Below, piece by piece: positions 1-7,484 of a stretch of DNA of 32,070 nucleotides. The stretch's first letter is position 1; every line of letters begins with the position of its first letter. The translations under genes and the position numbers were made by a program. The stretch comes from Alphaproteobacteria bacterium (GTDB taxonomy: Bacteria; Pseudomonadota; Alphaproteobacteria; Micavibrionales; Micavibrionaceae): the NCBI GenBank assembly GCA_028282385.1, contig JANQIB010000003.1:1-32070 (forward strand), in the 5' to 3' direction. Below the pieces are notes generated by a model. It was not told the origin of the DNA and searched no databases. It was given only the letters and a program-made list of their open reading frames with translations.

Positions 1-806
1 ATCGGTTTGCCGGTGACCGCGCGCATCGACATGGCCGCGCCGCCGCGCGCATCGCCATCCACGCGGGTCAGCATGATCCCGGTAATGCTGACGGCTTCAT
101 CAAAGGCGCTGGCGGTCTGCACCGCGTCCTGCCCGGTCATCGCATCAACAACGAGAAGGGTTTCAACGGGCTCAGCAATTTTGCGAACCTCTTTGACCTC
201 GTTCATTAGGTCTTCATCAATTGACAGGCGGCCTGCCGTATCGAGCATCACAACGTCATAACCGCCAAGGCGGGCTTCTTCGATAGCGCGCTTTGTAATC
301 TCGGTTGGGGTTTGGCCCTTAATAATCTCCAGCGTATCGACGCCGGTTTGTTCTCCAAGCACCGCGAGCTGATCCTGCGCCGCCGGGCGCTGGGTATCGA
401 GCGAGGCCATCAGGACTTTCTTGCGCTGCTTATCCGTCAGGAACTTGGCAATTTTTGCCGTCGAGGTGGTTTTCCCGGAGCCTTGCAGACCGACCATCAG
501 ATAGGCACTTGGCGGCGCGCTAAAAGTCAGTTCTTCAGACTGGCTGCCGAGCATCTCGACCATTGCATCATGGACGATCTTGATGACCTGCTGGCCCGGA
601 GAGACCGACTTGGTGATTTCCGCGCCGACGGCCTTTTCCTTGATGGTTTCGATGAAGTCTTTGACGACGGGCAGGGCGACGTCAGCTTCCAGCAGCGCCA
701 CGCGGATCTCGCGGGCGGCGTCATTGACGTCATCTTCACTCAGCCGGCCTTTACCCGTCAGGCCGGAGAAGATACCTCCTAATTTATCGCTCAGACTACT
801 GAACAT
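1..806 (-). CDS. ffh: Signal recognition particle protein Ffh (5' part, truncated by window edge)
   Basis: Ffh is the SRP GTPase that binds signal peptides on nascent chains and delivers ribosomes to FtsY at the inner membrane. Read on the minus strand from the ATG at 804-806 (MFSSLSDKLGG), about 268 residues are visible: the helical N domain, then the G domain with a P-loop GLQGSGKTT (bases about 466-499), continuing to the window edge at a DARGGAA-M-S-RAVTGKPI block typical of Ffh. The C-terminal part of the G domain and the methionine-rich M domain lie outside the window. An AAGGA ribosome binding site sits a few bases upstream of the ATG. The frame has no stop before the edge. The receptor gene ftsY is nearby at 4433. 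Identification is firm from the motifs. Confidence 0.96.
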   Translation of the reverse strand, partial: MFSSLSDKLGGIFSGLTGKGRLSEDDVNDAAREIRVALLEADVALPVVKDFIETIKEKAVGAEITKSVSPGQQVIKIVHDAMVEMLGSQSEELTFSAPPSAYLMVGLQGSGKTTSTAKIAKFLTDKQRKKVLMASLDTQRPAAQDQLAVLGEQTGVDTLEIIKGQTPTEITKRAIEEARLGGYDVVMLDTAGRLSIDEDLMNEVKEVRKIAEPVETLLVVDAMTGQDAVQTASAFDEAVSITGIMLTRVDGDARGGAAMSMRAVTGKP

Positions 807-821
807 TTATCCTTCCTTGTC

Positions 822-896
822 TGTCATCCTGAGCGAAGCGAAGGATCTCATTCTATGTCGATGAGATTCTTCAGCCCTTCGGGCTTCAGAATGACA
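822..896. repeat. Palindromic repeat, family C copy 1
   Basis: The element begins TGTCATCCTGAGCGAAGCG and ends in an imperfect inverted copy, TTCAGAATGACA. It lies directly upstream of ffh. Related copies are at 6246-6349 and 7407-7454, so this is a dispersed repeat. RNA from it would fold into a hairpin. Confidence 0.8.
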
Positions 897-1021
897 ATGT
901 AAAAGCGCCCCGATGAGCGTAACTTCGCCGATCGGGGGATACCGTTAGGCATTGATGATTTCACCAATGACCTGAAATTTGGGTGTTTTATGGGGGAATG
1001 GGCCGGAAATGTCAACATATT

Positions 1022-1115
1022 CGTCATTGCGAGCCTTCGTAGAAGGCGAAGCAATCCAGAGTCACAAGCTCGGTATTACTGGATTGCTTCGTCGCTGGCG
1101 CTCCTCGCAATGACG
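1022..1115. repeat. Palindromic repeat, family A copy 1
   Basis: This is a nested inverted repeat. The outer arms are CGTCATTGCGAG (1022-1033) and CTCGCAATGACG (1104-1115), a perfect 12-bp match. The inner arms are GAAGCAATCCAG (1048-1059) and CTGGATTGCTTC (1079-1090), also perfect. It is a tail-to-tail dimer of a unit of about 38 bp. Other copies are in hisS (18464-18536) and before the CBS gene (29948-30033). Confidence 0.88.
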
Positions 1116-1230
1116 TGTTAAGGGAGCTTATGATCAAATTCACCAAAATGCACGGGCCGGGTAGGAGGGGGCAGTATGACCGGCCCGGTGGCGTATGTGT
1201 TTGAGTGCACTCTTTCCTCATCTTAAAAGT

Positions 1231-1259
1231 TTGATATCTTTGTTATTTTTGTATATTAT
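1231..1259 (+). promoter_or_regulatory. Predicted sigma-70-type promoter for the 1268 gene
   Basis: TTGATA at 1231-1236 and TATTAT at 1254-1259 each match the consensus at five of six positions and are separated by exactly 17 bp. The surrounding DNA is AT-rich. Initiation about 7 bp after the -10 box falls at about 1266, only two bases before the ATG at 1268, and no ribosome binding site precedes that ATG. An alternative -10, TATAAT at 1261-1266, is too far from the -35. Confidence 0.55.
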
Positions 1260-1267
1260 GTATAATT

Positions 1268-2101
1268 ATGGCGGATAAAAAAGATCCCTTCGAAGGCCCA
1301 CCTAATGTGACTCCCCTTTTTGGCAAAAAGGGGATGGATTCTGCTGCCGATAGGGTTAAAGAACATCGGGGAGAGGCTTTTGGTCGAGGCTTGGAAGAGA
1401 TGTGGGCCAAAGATGAGATTGGGCCGGATGAGGAAGGCGATATTGAAGCTTTTATAAAATTTGATCAGGAAAGACTTGAACGAAAAATAAAACAGGGAAT
1501 TATTGTTGGCGAGGGCGCCATCGATTTTGTCCGGGAACAAAAAGCAAAAGAATGGGAAGAGATGCGCGGCTGGAATTATGCGGATTATATGAAGCATATA
1601 GAGATTGTTCAGATGGCCCCCTTAACCGCACAAAGTCAGGCTGAAATCCGTGATTATATTGAAGAAAAAAGACGCGAATGTGAATCTTTCGAGGATGATG
1701 AACGAGAGGAAATAGAAGATCTTTTGAAAGAGGAGACCTTTGATGTCAGGAACATGCTGGAAGGGGAATGGCAAAGGCATAAATTCTCTCTGACGCAAAT
1801 CCCTCGTATAATCCAGGAAACATATATTGACCCGGTTGACCGGGCAGGTCTTGAAAAAAGGTTTCAAAACATTTTAGGGCAGGCTGTCCTTGCCGGTGAA
1901 AAAGAACTGGAAGCAGACAAGTTACTTGTGTTGACTCATATCCTTTCGCGGGACAAAGGCAGAATAAACCCTGCAACACTCAAAGTGTATTTGGGTGAGC
2001 TTGTTGAAAAAGGTGTTTTTACACAGGAGCAGGCGCGTGGTTTGCAGGGGGGGCTGATCATTCATGAAGGCGGACATAAACCGGATGATCCGGGGCTCTG
2101 A
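1268..2101 (+). CDS. Hypothetical charged, helix-rich cytoplasmic protein
   Basis: I do not recognise this 277-residue protein. It is very rich in Glu, Lys, Asp and Arg, has no signal peptide or membrane segment, and looks largely alpha-helical; residues about 125-165 (bases about 1640-1760) are especially Glu/Arg-rich and could form a coiled coil. The C-terminal half has regular hydrophobic spacing and may be a folded helical domain. The ATG at 1268 is the first usable in-frame start. It has no Shine-Dalgarno sequence and sits just beyond a good promoter, suggesting a near-leaderless mRNA. A later in-frame ATG at 1334 has an AAGGGG abutting it and is an alternative start. Codon use suits a real gene with somewhat higher AT than its neighbours. 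The next gene, at 2153, is co-directional. Confidence 0.72.
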   Translation: MADKKDPFEGPPNVTPLFGKKGMDSAADRVKEHRGEAFGRGLEEMWAKDEIGPDEEGDIEAFIKFDQERLERKIKQGIIVGEGAIDFVREQKAKEWEEMRGWNYADYMKHIEIVQMAPLTAQSQAEIRDYIEEKRRECESFEDDEREEIEDLLKEETFDVRNMLEGEWQRHKFSLTQIPRIIQETYIDPVDRAGLEKRFQNILGQAVLAGEKELEADKLLVLTHILSRDKGRINPATLKVYLGELVEKGVFTQEQARGLQGGLIIHEGGHKPDDPGL

Positions 2102-2152
2102 CCTGTCGTTTCTCTATTTGACGGTGTTATTAAAAATATTTAAAACACCCCT

Positions 2153-3076
2153 ATGCAAAAAACAGTTTCCGAAGAGATAGAGATTTACCGGTTTGACTCC
2201 GGGCAGGCGGGGCCTGCCCTGACGATTACAGGTGCGGTGCACGGCAATGAACCATGCGGGCCGAAGGCGCTGCGCCGTTTGATTGATCTGCTGGAGAGCG
2301 GGGAGATTGAAATCACACAAGGGAGCCTGACCCTGATCCCTGTCTGTAATCCGCGCGCTTATGAACAAAATGTCAGGTTTGTCGAATATAACCTCAACCG
2401 TTCCATGTATCCGCGGGCAGAGGATGAGATCGAACATTATGAAGACCGGTTGCGGTCTGTCCTGTGCCCGGTTTTAGAAAAAACGGATTATCTGCTCGAT
2501 CTTCATTCCTGCACGGCGCCGAGTGATCCGTTCCTGATTGTTGATGGCGATCTGACATCACCGGATTACAGGCGCTTTGTCGATGCTGCCGGGACGGGCT
2601 ATGTGCTCTGGGGGTGGTCGGAGGCTGTCGGACAAAGTGAAACGCCGGAAGATCCAAGCCATGCGCAAGGGATGGGGGAGTATGCCCGCCTGCACGGCGC
2701 GCATGCTTTGACAATTGAATGCGGAAATCACGATCATCCGCGCGGCGCGGATTTTGCGTTTCAGGCGGCGCTGGGTGTGATTGAAGCGGTGGGCGTTGCG
2801 GTCATTTCTGAAACTGTGAAGCCAGATGATGTTTTTGAAAAAGAGAAAAAAGTCATTCGCTTTAAGTCTGTCACGTTCAAGCAGCAGGAAGGCCGCTTTT
2901 TCCAGGACTGGGTCAATCTGCACCCGGTTCAAAAAGGCACACCTGTTGCCGAAGAGGAAGGCGGGCAGGTTTTTACCATGCCCGAAGATGGATTTCTGAT
3001 CATGCCCAAAGAGAACGTCAAGATTGGTGAGGAATGGTTTTATGTTGGGGTGGAAGAGGAGTTCCTGGCATCATGA
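2153..3076 (+). CDS. Succinylglutamate desuccinylase/aspartoacylase (AstE/AspA)-family zinc hydrolase
   Basis: This is a predicted zinc-dependent amidohydrolase of the M14-like AstE/AspA family, whose members deacylate N-acyl amino acids or related amides. The zinc site is visible: H30-G-N-E33 near the N-terminus and H118 in LDLHSC. Further family signatures are N80-LNR83 and E189 in IECGNHD. The length of 307 residues is normal for the family. The C-terminal approx. 90 residues form a small beta-rich domain, as in relatives. The substrate cannot be read from sequence; there is no arginine-catabolism operon around it, so AST-pathway AstE is unlikely. No strong Shine-Dalgarno precedes the ATG. 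Its TGA overlaps the ATG of mtaB (ATGA at 3073-3076), implying translational coupling. Confidence 0.85.
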   Translation: MQKTVSEEIEIYRFDSGQAGPALTITGAVHGNEPCGPKALRRLIDLLESGEIEITQGSLTLIPVCNPRAYEQNVRFVEYNLNRSMYPRAEDEIEHYEDRLRSVLCPVLEKTDYLLDLHSCTAPSDPFLIVDGDLTSPDYRRFVDAAGTGYVLWGWSEAVGQSETPEDPSHAQGMGEYARLHGAHALTIECGNHDHPRGADFAFQAALGVIEAVGVAVISETVKPDDVFEKEKKVIRFKSVTFKQQEGRFFQDWVNLHPVQKGTPVAEEEGGQVFTMPEDGFLIMPKENVKIGEEWFYVGVEEEFLAS

Positions 3077-4431
3077 CAAAAAAGGCCCCGGAGCTTGTGA
3101 CCTTTGGCTGCCGCCTCAATACCTATGAGAGCGAGGTGATGCGCGCGCATGCAGCGAATGCCGGGCTTGAAGAGGCGATTATCTTCAACACTTGTGCGGT
3201 TACCAAAGAGGCAGAACGCCAGGCACGTCAGGCGATCCGGAAAGCGCGGAAGAAAAATCCAAAAGCTAAAATTTTGGTCACGGGCTGTGCGGCGCAGATT
3301 AACCCGGAGATGTTCGCCGGGATGGAGGAAGTCGACCGGGTGATCGGGAATGACCTGAAGCTGAAGGGTGAGGTATGGAAGGATTTAAACCCCTCACCCT
3401 CCCACGCTACGCGCGGGCCCCTCCCTCTCCCTATGGGAGAGGGCAACGAAGCTTCGCCGCAAAGCGGCGTTAGCGGAGTGGGTGAGGGGTTATATAACCA
3501 TCCTAAAATTCTTGTGAACGACATCATGTCGGTGAAAGAAACGGCCGGACATTTGATTGAAGGCGTGGAAGGTCATGCGCGGGCCTTCATCCAGGTGCAA
3601 AATGGCTGCGATCACCGCTGCACGTTTTGTATTATTCCTTACGGGCGAGGGAATTCCCGGTCTGTCCCGATTGGTGAAATTGCCGCGCAGGTGAGAAAAC
3701 TCGTCGAGAGCGGTTATAACGAAATTGTCTTTACCGGCGTGGATGTGACGTCTTACCGCGCCGATCTGCCGGGGCAGCCGACACTGGGCCAGATGATAAG
3801 GCGGGTGCTGGCGCTTGTGCCGGAACTTCCAAGGTTGAGGTTATCTTCTCTCGATCCGGTGGAAATTGACGACGATCTTTGGCGGTTGATTGCAGAAGAA
3901 GAACGTTTGATGCCGCATCTTCACATGTCTTTGCAGGCCGGTGATGACATGATCCTCAAACGGATGAAGCGCCGCCATTTACGCGCGGATGCAATTGCCA
4001 TGTGTGAGCGGGCGAGGGCGTATAGGCCGGATATGGCGTTTGGCGCGGATATTATTGCCGGTTTTCCAACCGAAACGGATGAGATGTTTGAAAACACCAT
4101 GCGCATTGTTGAAGAGTGCGACCTGACCTTTCTGCATGTCTTCCCGTATTCGGAGCGGGAGGGAACCCCGGCGGCCAAAATGCCGCAAGTGCCGCATGAG
4201 GCCCGCAAAGAGCGCGCCGCCCGTTTGCGGGAACTGGGCAGGCGGCAAATGCAAAAATTCCTGCAAAATCATGCCGGAAAAGAATATGAGGTGATTGTTG
4301 AGCAGAATAATACCGGCCGCACACCCCATTTCGCGCAGGTCAGGCTTGACCAAAATCAGGTGGCAGGCCGCCTGATCCGTGCTAAAACAATAGAAGTAGA
4401 GGGTGATTATTTAACAGGAGAAATAATTTAA
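3073..4431 (+). CDS. mtaB: tRNA t6A37 methylthiotransferase MtaB (radical SAM), with repeat-derived insertion
   Basis: MtaB converts t6A37 to ms2t6A37 in tRNAs reading ANN codons, using two [4Fe-4S] clusters. The product is 452 residues from the ATG at 3073, which overlaps the previous stop as ATGA; in-frame starts further upstream would only extend into the preceding gene. The N-terminal UPF0004 domain carries the auxiliary-cluster cysteines C13, C41 and C72. The radical SAM cluster is C179-x3-C183-x2-C186 in NGCDHRCTFC. A TRAM-like C-terminus follows. Residues about 106-140 are low-complexity (Pro, Ser, Gly-rich) and are encoded by a family B palindromic repeat. This insertion lies between the UPF0004 and radical SAM domains and keeps the frame open. 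ftsY follows one base after the stop, the usual alphaproteobacterial order. Confidence 0.93.
   Translation: MTKKAPELVTFGCRLNTYESEVMRAHAANAGLEEAIIFNTCAVTKEAERQARQAIRKARKKNPKAKILVTGCAAQINPEMFAGMEEVDRVIGNDLKLKGEVWKDLNPSPSHATRGPLPLPMGEGNEASPQSGVSGVGEGLYNHPKILVNDIMSVKETAGHLIEGVEGHARAFIQVQNGCDHRCTFCIIPYGRGNSRSVPIGEIAAQVRKLVESGYNEIVFTGVDVTSYRADLPGQPTLGQMIRRVLALVPELPRLRLSSLDPVEIDDDLWRLIAEEERLMPHLHMSLQAGDDMILKRMKRRHLRADAIAMCERARAYRPDMAFGADIIAGFPTETDEMFENTMRIVEECDLTFLHVFPYSEREGTPAAKMPQVPHEARKERAARLRELGRRQMQKFLQNHAGKEYEVIVEQNNTGRTPHFAQVRLDQNQVAGRLIRAKTIEVEGDYLTGEII
3388..3491. repeat. Palindromic repeat, family B copy 1, in frame inside mtaB
   Basis: Terminal arms AACCCCTCACCC (3388-3399) and GGGTGAGGGGTT (3480-3491) are perfect 12-bp inverted repeats. 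An internal hairpin pairs CCCTCTCCC (3423-3431) with GGGAGAGGG (3435-3443). The whole element is translated as part of MtaB. Related paired copies are at 8425-8602 and 17036-17201. Confidence 0.9.
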
Positions 4432-4432
4432 G

Positions 4433-5611
4433 ATGGCGTTTTGGCGGAAAAGCAAAAAACAAGAGCAGGAGCAAAAGGAAGATGAGCTTTTGCACCATAA
4501 GGACGATCCGGCGATTGAACCGCCGACGGAATCCGAGCCGGAACTGAAGAGTGAATTTGTCGATGAAGAGCTTGAAGAAACGACAAATGACATTATTGAT
4601 GACTGGAATATGATGCCAACACCCAAGCATACGCCTGTTGATGATGCGGATGAGTACGAAGATCTTAAAGATCATAGCGAAGAAGGCGGATGGTTTTCAC
4701 GCCTGACGCGTGGCCTGTCCAAATCGTCTTCGAAAATCGGGCAGGGCATTACCGATATTTTCACCAAATCCAAACTGGATGAAGAGAGTTTACAGGATCT
4801 GGAAGACCTTCTTATTACAGCAGATCTCGGTCCGCAAACGGCCAGCGATGTTGTGAAAGCGTTTTCTGCGCGCAAATTCGAAAGCGATGTGACGCCGCAG
4901 GATATCCAGGCGGCGCTGGCCGAGGAGATTGCAAATATCCTGAAACCCTATGCCAAACCTTTGGAAATTCAAAACCCCGGGAGTGGCCCGTTTACGATTT
5001 TGGTGTGCGGGGTTAACGGCGCCGGAAAAACCACGACGATTGGCAAGCTCGCCTATCAATGGCATATGAAGCAACCCCATCACAAAGTGATGATGGCGGC
5101 GGGTGATACGTTCCGCGCAGCGGCGGTGGAGCAGCTCGAAATCTGGGCAGAGCGCGCGCATGTCCCGCTGGTCAAAAAAGAAATTGGTGATGATGCGGCC
5201 GCTGTTGCTTTTGAAGCCTATGAGAAGGCGCAAAAAGAGGGCAGTGAAATTTTAATGATTGATACAGCCGGGCGGCTTCAGAATAAGTCAAACCTGATGG
5301 CCGAGCTGGAGAAAATTATCCGTGTCCTGAAAAAGCAGGATGAAAACCTGCCGCATGCGGTTCTTTTAGTTCTGGATGCAACGACCGGGCAGAATGCACA
5401 TTCACAGGTGCAGGCCTTTAAAGAGGCAGTTAACCTAACTGGCCTGATTGTCACAAAACTCGATGGGTCTGCCAAAGGCGGCGTTGTGGTGTCCTTAGCC
5501 AAAGAATTCGGATTACCAATTCACGCCGTTGGCGTTGGCGAAAAAGAAAACCATCTCAGCCCGTTTAAGGCCGACGAGTTCGCCAAGGCATTGGTCGGGC
5601 TCAAGGATTAA
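4433..5611 (+). CDS. ftsY: Signal recognition particle receptor FtsY
   Basis: FtsY is the membrane-associated SRP receptor GTPase that docks Ffh-ribosome complexes at the translocon. The 392 residues comprise an acidic, low-complexity A region (about 1-85), the helical N domain (about 100-180) and the G domain. GTPase motifs are GVNGAGKT (193-200), the DTFRAAA box (225-231), DTAGR (277-281) and TKLD (341-344), followed by GSAKGG. The A region starts with a short basic stretch (RKSKK), which could help membrane contact. An AGGAG lies at 4416-4420, inside the end of mtaB, and the ATG begins one base after the mtaB stop, so the two genes are very likely co-transcribed. Length and domain order are normal for the family. 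Confidence 0.97.
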   Translation: MAFWRKSKKQEQEQKEDELLHHKDDPAIEPPTESEPELKSEFVDEELEETTNDIIDDWNMMPTPKHTPVDDADEYEDLKDHSEEGGWFSRLTRGLSKSSSKIGQGITDIFTKSKLDEESLQDLEDLLITADLGPQTASDVVKAFSARKFESDVTPQDIQAALAEEIANILKPYAKPLEIQNPGSGPFTILVCGVNGAGKTTTIGKLAYQWHMKQPHHKVMMAAGDTFRAAAVEQLEIWAERAHVPLVKKEIGDDAAAVAFEAYEKAQKEGSEILMIDTAGRLQNKSNLMAELEKIIRVLKKQDENLPHAVLLVLDATTGQNAHSQVQAFKEAVNLTGLIVTKLDGSAKGGVVVSLAKEFGLPIHAVGVGEKENHLSPFKADEFAKALVGLKD

Positions 5612-5638
5612 AAACGATTTGCCGTCAGGGCATTATTA

Positions 5639-6244
5639 ATGGACAAAGAGACATATTCGAATTTTGATGAGTTGGACTTTTTGCCGGTTCTAAACAGGGA
5701 AAATTATATTTTTGAGACGGATTTTTTAGTCCGGAAAATTCCAGAAAAAAGCAGCTTGCTCCAAATTGGGAGTATGGAGGGTCAGCGTGCAGTTCGTTTA
5801 ATGCAGGTGCGGCCAGATATTAAAATGACAGGCATGGAAATCGAAGCGCAGCTTGTGGAAAAAGCGCGCGACAAGGTTAGGGCAGAAGGGGTGTCTGCTG
5901 ATTTTATCCAGGCGGATATCACAGAACCGCCACAACCATTACCTGGTTTTGACTATGTTATTTGTTTAAACAATACTTTGGGGTTTATTCCTGAATATAA
6001 CAAAGCTATTCAGGAAATGCGGCGTATTGGGGACAATGTTTATATTTCTGTTTTTGGCGAATTGTTTTCAGATGATCTGGCAAGAGAATATTTTGACCGG
6101 GTTGGTATAAGTCTGGACCGGATTGATGGGGATTATTTATTTACAAGTATAGGTAGATTACGGCGATTTAGAGAAGAGGATGTTTTAAATTTCAGGCCAA
6201 AAGAAATTATAAGCACGCCTTTAGGGTATTTAGCTAGTATTTGA
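5639..6244 (+). CDS. SAM-dependent methyltransferase-like protein (class I fold)
   Basis: The 201-residue product resembles a small class I SAM methyltransferase. Motif I is LLQIGSMEGQ (about 40-49), a loosened form of the usual Gly-rich loop. It is followed by an acidic strand end, GMEIEA (65-70), a motif II-like FIQADI, and a post-motif FDYVICLNNTLGFI that matches the strand 4 region. The substrate is unknown. It begins 27 bases after ftsY and may be the last gene of that unit. Base composition is more AT-rich than ftsY: hand counts of three 60-base lines (5701, 6121 and 6181) give 32-35% GC, although another line reaches 48%. This suggests acquisition or relaxed constraint. The stop is followed after one base by a family C repeat that fills the gap to rpoH. 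The family call is moderate; loss of activity is possible. Confidence 0.7.
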   Translation: MDKETYSNFDELDFLPVLNRENYIFETDFLVRKIPEKSSLLQIGSMEGQRAVRLMQVRPDIKMTGMEIEAQLVEKARDKVRAEGVSADFIQADITEPPQPLPGFDYVICLNNTLGFIPEYNKAIQEMRRIGDNVYISVFGELFSDDLAREYFDRVGISLDRIDGDYLFTSIGRLRRFREEDVLNFRPKEIISTPLGYLASI

Positions 6245-6245
6245 C

Positions 6246-6349
6246 TGTCATCCCGACTGAGGCCGGAGGCCGCATGGAGGGATCTTTGAAAGTTGATAAT
6301 TATAAGATCCTTCGACTGCGCGCCCAGGGGCGCTTCGCTCAGGATGACA
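6246..6349. repeat. Palindromic repeat, family C copy 2, filling a convergent gap
   Basis: It starts TGTCATCCCGACTGAGG and ends GCTCAGGATGACA, with internal GGATCT and AGATCC arms. It occupies nearly the whole space between the stops of the methyltransferase-like gene (6244) and rpoH (6355). Its hairpin could act as a bidirectional transcription barrier, although no clear T-tract is attached. Confidence 0.82.
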
Positions 6350-6354
6350 TTTTC

Positions 6355-7242
6355 TTAACTCCCCAAAAACAGATTTGCAGGATCGTCAACCGACGGGGCC
6401 AATGTCTCTTTCAGTTTTTCCATCGCGCGGGCTTCGAGCTGGCGCACACGTTCCTTGGAAATGCTGAGTTCCTTGCCGAGTTCTTCCAGCGTCACGGTTT
6501 CATATTGCAGGTGACGATCCCGGATAATTTTTTGTTCCCGGTCGGAGAGTTGCCCCAGGGCCTCATTTAGCCATTTGGAACGGGTCTTCGCATCATGGAA
6601 ACCAATGACATTTTCTTCCGGGGTCGGGCGGTCATCAGCCAGGAAGTTTTGAAACTCTTCCGTGCCGTCTTCGGAGATCACCACATTCAGTGAACTGTCC
6701 CCGCCATTCATACGGGCTTCCATTGTCTCGACATCTTTGACCTTCACGCCAAGCTGATTGGCGATCATTTCACGGCCTTCTTCACCCAGCCCGTCAAACC
6801 CGCTATGGCGTTCGATCCGTGCGCGCAGGCGGCGCAGGTTAAAGAACAGGGATTTTTGTGCGGAGGTTGTGCCGGTGCGAACGATCGACCAGTTGCGCAG
6901 GATATAATCCTGAATGGCCGAGCGGATCCACCAGCTGGCATAGGTTGAAAAGCGGAGCTCACGTTCGGGCTCAAACCGTTCAGCAGCCTGCATCAGGCCG
7001 ATATTGCCTTCCTGGATCAAATCCTCCATCGGCAGACCGTAATGTTTAAATTTAGCCGCGGCCGCGACAACCAGGCGCGTATAAGAGCGGATCAACTCAT
7101 GCAGAGCGGCCTCATCCTGATTGTCTTTCCAGCGCCGGGCGAGATCCAGCTCGTGCTCTTTTTCAAGCATCGGTTCATTCATCGCCGTGCGGATGTAATC
7201 CAGATTTGATTTACGGGTTTGTGTATCGTCAGAATATGCCAT
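6355..7242 (-). CDS. rpoH: RNA polymerase sigma-32 factor RpoH
   Basis: RpoH directs RNA polymerase to heat-shock promoters. The 295-residue product has region 2 (DLIQEGNIGLMQAAERFEP, then FSTYASWWIRSAIQDYILR), the RpoH-box-like QKSLFFNLRRLR that distinguishes sigma-32 from RpoD, and a region 4 helix-turn-helix (LEELGKELSISKERVRQLE) near the C-terminus. Length is typical of alphaproteobacterial RpoH. The start at 7240-7242 has an AGGAGG a few bases upstream, which fixes it. The 242-base upstream region holds AT-rich DNA and half of a family C repeat. I saw no convincing heat-shock promoter there. The gene is convergent with the methyltransferase-like gene, with a repeat between the two stops. 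Confidence 0.96.
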   Translation of the reverse strand: MAYSDDTQTRKSNLDYIRTAMNEPMLEKEHELDLARRWKDNQDEAALHELIRSYTRLVVAAAAKFKHYGLPMEDLIQEGNIGLMQAAERFEPERELRFSTYASWWIRSAIQDYILRNWSIVRTGTTSAQKSLFFNLRRLRARIERHSGFDGLGEEGREMIANQLGVKVKDVETMEARMNGGDSSLNVVISEDGTEEFQNFLADDRPTPEENVIGFHDAKTRSKWLNEALGQLSDREQKIIRDRHLQYETVTLEELGKELSISKERVRQLEARAMEKLKETLAPSVDDPANLFLGS

Positions 7243-7406
7243 GTTCAGCCTCCTTGCCTAATTAGAACCTTTTTAGTCCTATTTAGAGTCTTATATACGT
7301 GAGATTCTTCGCTGAGTGGGCAAAAAAGTTACAGGCTGGCTATATTTGTAATGAAATTACAGGGGATATCGGAGGTTAAGTAATAATTGTTTTAGAATAT
7401 GTATAA

Positions 7407-7454
7407 AGATCCTTCGGCTTCGTTCACCGGGGGTTCACTTCGCTCAGGATGACA
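7407..7454. repeat. Half copy of palindromic repeat family C
   Basis: AGATCCTTCGGCTTCG through GCTCAGGATGACA matches the right half of the element at 6246-6349. No left half is present. It lies just beyond the stop of the phosphatase-like gene at 7485 and upstream of rpoH. Confidence 0.7.
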
Positions 7455-7484
7455 TTTTTATCGGCTTTGCTACGCAAAGGCTTT

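Noticed and set aside
312-782. Open frame of 156 codons on the plus strand
   Set aside because: It is the antisense of ffh, whose minus-strand frame carries the SRP GTPase motifs.
1022-1115. Possible CRISPR or tRNA
   Set aside because: The sequence is one nested palindrome without spacer periodicity, and no cloverleaf or CCA-type acceptor can be drawn. The same holds for the other repeats in the window.
3034-3072. N-terminal extension of mtaB from 3034
   Set aside because: It overlaps the upstream gene in another frame, and the ATGA junction at 3073 gives a normal MtaB N-terminus.
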